NCBI GenBank assembly: GCA_001800015.1
Contig: MGUO01000148.1
Span: 546 to 6,957, forward strand
DNA: 6,412 nt
Direction of reading: 5' to 3'
Source: Elusimicrobia bacterium RIFCSPHIGHO2_02_FULL_57_9
GTDB taxonomy: Bacteria > Elusimicrobiota > Elusimicrobia > UBA1565 > UBA9628
Every line of letters begins with the position of its first letter. The stretch's first letter is position 1. Below, one piece after another: positions 5,454 through 6,412 of this stretch. A model generated the notes under the pieces. It saw only the letters and a list, made by a program, of their open reading frames with translations. It made no database searches and had not been told where the DNA came from. The position numbers and the translations under genes are program-made.

Positions 5454-6412
5454 ACCAGCTGGTCCCGCGCGCCAAGTCCTCTCTTTTATGCTGGTATAAT
5501 TCCTCGGCGCGGGACCTCCCCTGGCGCAGGGACATAACGCCTTATCGGACCTGGGTTTCAGAGATCATGCTGCAGCAGACCACGGTGGCGGCCGTCATCC
5601 CTTATTTCAACCGGTTTCTCCGGCGTTTCCCGGACATCGCCGATCTGGCCGCGGCCTCCGAGGAAGAAGTGCTTCGGCATTGGGCGGGCTTGGGGTACTA
5701 CTCCCGCGCGCGCAATCTGAGGCTGGCCGCGCAAGCAATCATGGCGCAACACGGCGGCCGTCTGCCCGGCGACTATGACAAAATTTTGGCCTTGCCCGGA
5801 ATCGGACGCTACACCGCGGGAGCCATTCTTTCCATAGCCTTTCAAAAACCGGCGGCGGCGCTTGACGGCAATGTCATGCGGGTTTTCTCGCGGATTTACG
5901 GCTTAAAAGGGGATATCAAGCAAGCCAAGACCATGCGCGGACTCTGGGACTTGGCCGAAAAACAGCTGACCGCTAAAAACCCGGGAGCCTGGAATCAGGC
6001 GCTCATGGAACTCGGGGCAACGGTATGCCTGCCCGAAAGCCCGGACTGCGGCGCCTGTCCGGTCTCTCGCTATTGCGCCGCTTTTAAAAAGGGCCTGCAG
6101 GACTCGCTGCCGGTCACGGGCCCGCGGCGGGAATTTATCGACTTAAAATGGACCTGCCTCTGGATCGAAAAAAACGACAAGATTTTGCTTTGGAAAAGGT
6201 CTAATCAGGAGCGGTTTTTAAAGAATCACTGGGGCCTGCCGGAAAGCCGTCATCTTCGGGTCGAAAACGGCCCGCGCCTAAAAACGGTGCGGCATACCAT
6301 CACCCATCATAAAATCGTCTTGGAAGTGCGCAAGGCCTCGGCGCCCGAAACCGCTCCCCCTCAAGCCGCTTGGACGCCGCGCCCGGAACTCGGTAAATTC
6401 CTAGTTTCCTCA
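5447..6412 (+). CDS. mutY: A/G-specific adenine DNA glycosylase MutY, C-terminal end beyond the window
   Basis: MutY removes adenine mispaired with 8-oxoguanine, preventing G:C to T:A changes. The 322 residues present hold the whole catalytic part: LPWRR (24-28), TPYRTWVSEIMLQQT (31-45) with catalytic E39, the helix-hairpin-helix LPGIGRYTAGAI (116-127), catalytic D140 in LDGNVMRV, and a 4Fe-4S cluster site C194-x6-C201-x2-C204-x5-C210. Tyr122 stands where endonuclease III has its catalytic lysine, favouring a monofunctional adenine glycosylase. From about residue 230 a NUDIX-like 8-oxoG recognition domain begins, with a HTITHH loop (283-288) in the place of the FSH loop of E. coli MutY. The ATG at 5447 is chosen because a stop codon lies in frame at 5435 and the only other start between is a TTG at 5438. 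No clear ribosome site or plus-strand promoter is visible; the frame is still open at the window end. Confidence 0.95.
   Translation, partial: MKNQLVPRAKSSLLCWYNSSARDLPWRRDITPYRTWVSEIMLQQTTVAAVIPYFNRFLRRFPDIADLAAASEEEVLRHWAGLGYYSRARNLRLAAQAIMAQHGGRLPGDYDKILALPGIGRYTAGAILSIAFQKPAAALDGNVMRVFSRIYGLKGDIKQAKTMRGLWDLAEKQLTAKNPGAWNQALMELGATVCLPESPDCGACPVSRYCAAFKKGLQDSLPVTGPRREFIDLKWTCLWIEKNDKILLWKRSNQERFLKNHWGLPESRHLRVENGPRLKTVRHTITHHKIVLEVRKASAPETAPPQAAWTPRPELGKFLVSS
5461..5516 (+). repeat. 10-bp inverted repeat around an extended -10-like sequence in early mutY
   Basis: GGTCCCGCGC (5461-5470) is repeated as its exact reverse complement at 5507-5516, with a 36-nt spacer. Within the spacer TGGTATAAT (5492-5500) is a full match to the extended -10 consensus TGnTATAAT. 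No -35-like hexamer lies 16-18 bp upstream. The TGGTATAAT bases also code for W16-Y17-N18, and a Trp-Tyr pair is common at this place in MutY, so protein constraint can explain the motif. Confidence 0.35.

Overview
The window is a densely packed stretch of bacterial chromosome, GC-rich by eye, with one long leftward gene cluster and one divergent rightward gene. Every gene with a recognisable function is core metabolism. There are no transposases, phage genes, CRISPR arrays, tRNAs or rRNAs. The peptidoglycan ligase MurC and a TPR protein with a lipoprotein-type signal suggest a free-living-type bacterium, probably diderm. MurC lies outside the usual cell-wall/division cluster and beside rsmA and rdgB, an order I do not associate with any well-studied model. 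An uncultured lineage is plausible, but I cannot place the phylum from sequence alone.

Layout, read right to left on the minus strand: rdgB (5408-4809, house-cleaning inosine/xanthosine triphosphate pyrophosphatase), a TPR-repeat exported protein or lipoprotein (4819-3047), murC (3050-1605, UDP-MurNAc--L-alanine ligase), rsmA/ksgA (1605-826, 16S rRNA adenine dimethyltransferase), and the N-terminal 276 residues of a polytopic GT-C type glycosyltransferase (829-1, running off the window). Neighbouring genes overlap by 11, 4, 1 and 4 nt, so the five genes look like one translationally coupled operon. On the plus strand, mutY (5447-6412, A:8-oxoG adenine glycosylase) begins 38 bp from the rdgB start codon and runs off the right edge.

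The 38-bp gap between rdgB and mutY holds a good extended -10 promoter facing rdgB, whose -35 box lies inside the first codons of mutY. It predicts a very short leader of about 10 nt for the rdgB message. The head-to-head pair joins two defences against damaged purines: RdgB clears deaminated nucleotides from the pool, and MutY removes A mispaired with 8-oxoguanine. The rest of the operon combines envelope work (murC, probably the glycosyltransferase, possibly the TPR protein) with ribosome maturation (rsmA).

No clearly new multi-gene system is visible. The parts least explained by known families are the roughly 215-residue linker of the TPR protein, an 11-bp perfect palindrome placed in frame in that linker, and a 12-bp perfect GC hairpin in its signal-peptide codons.
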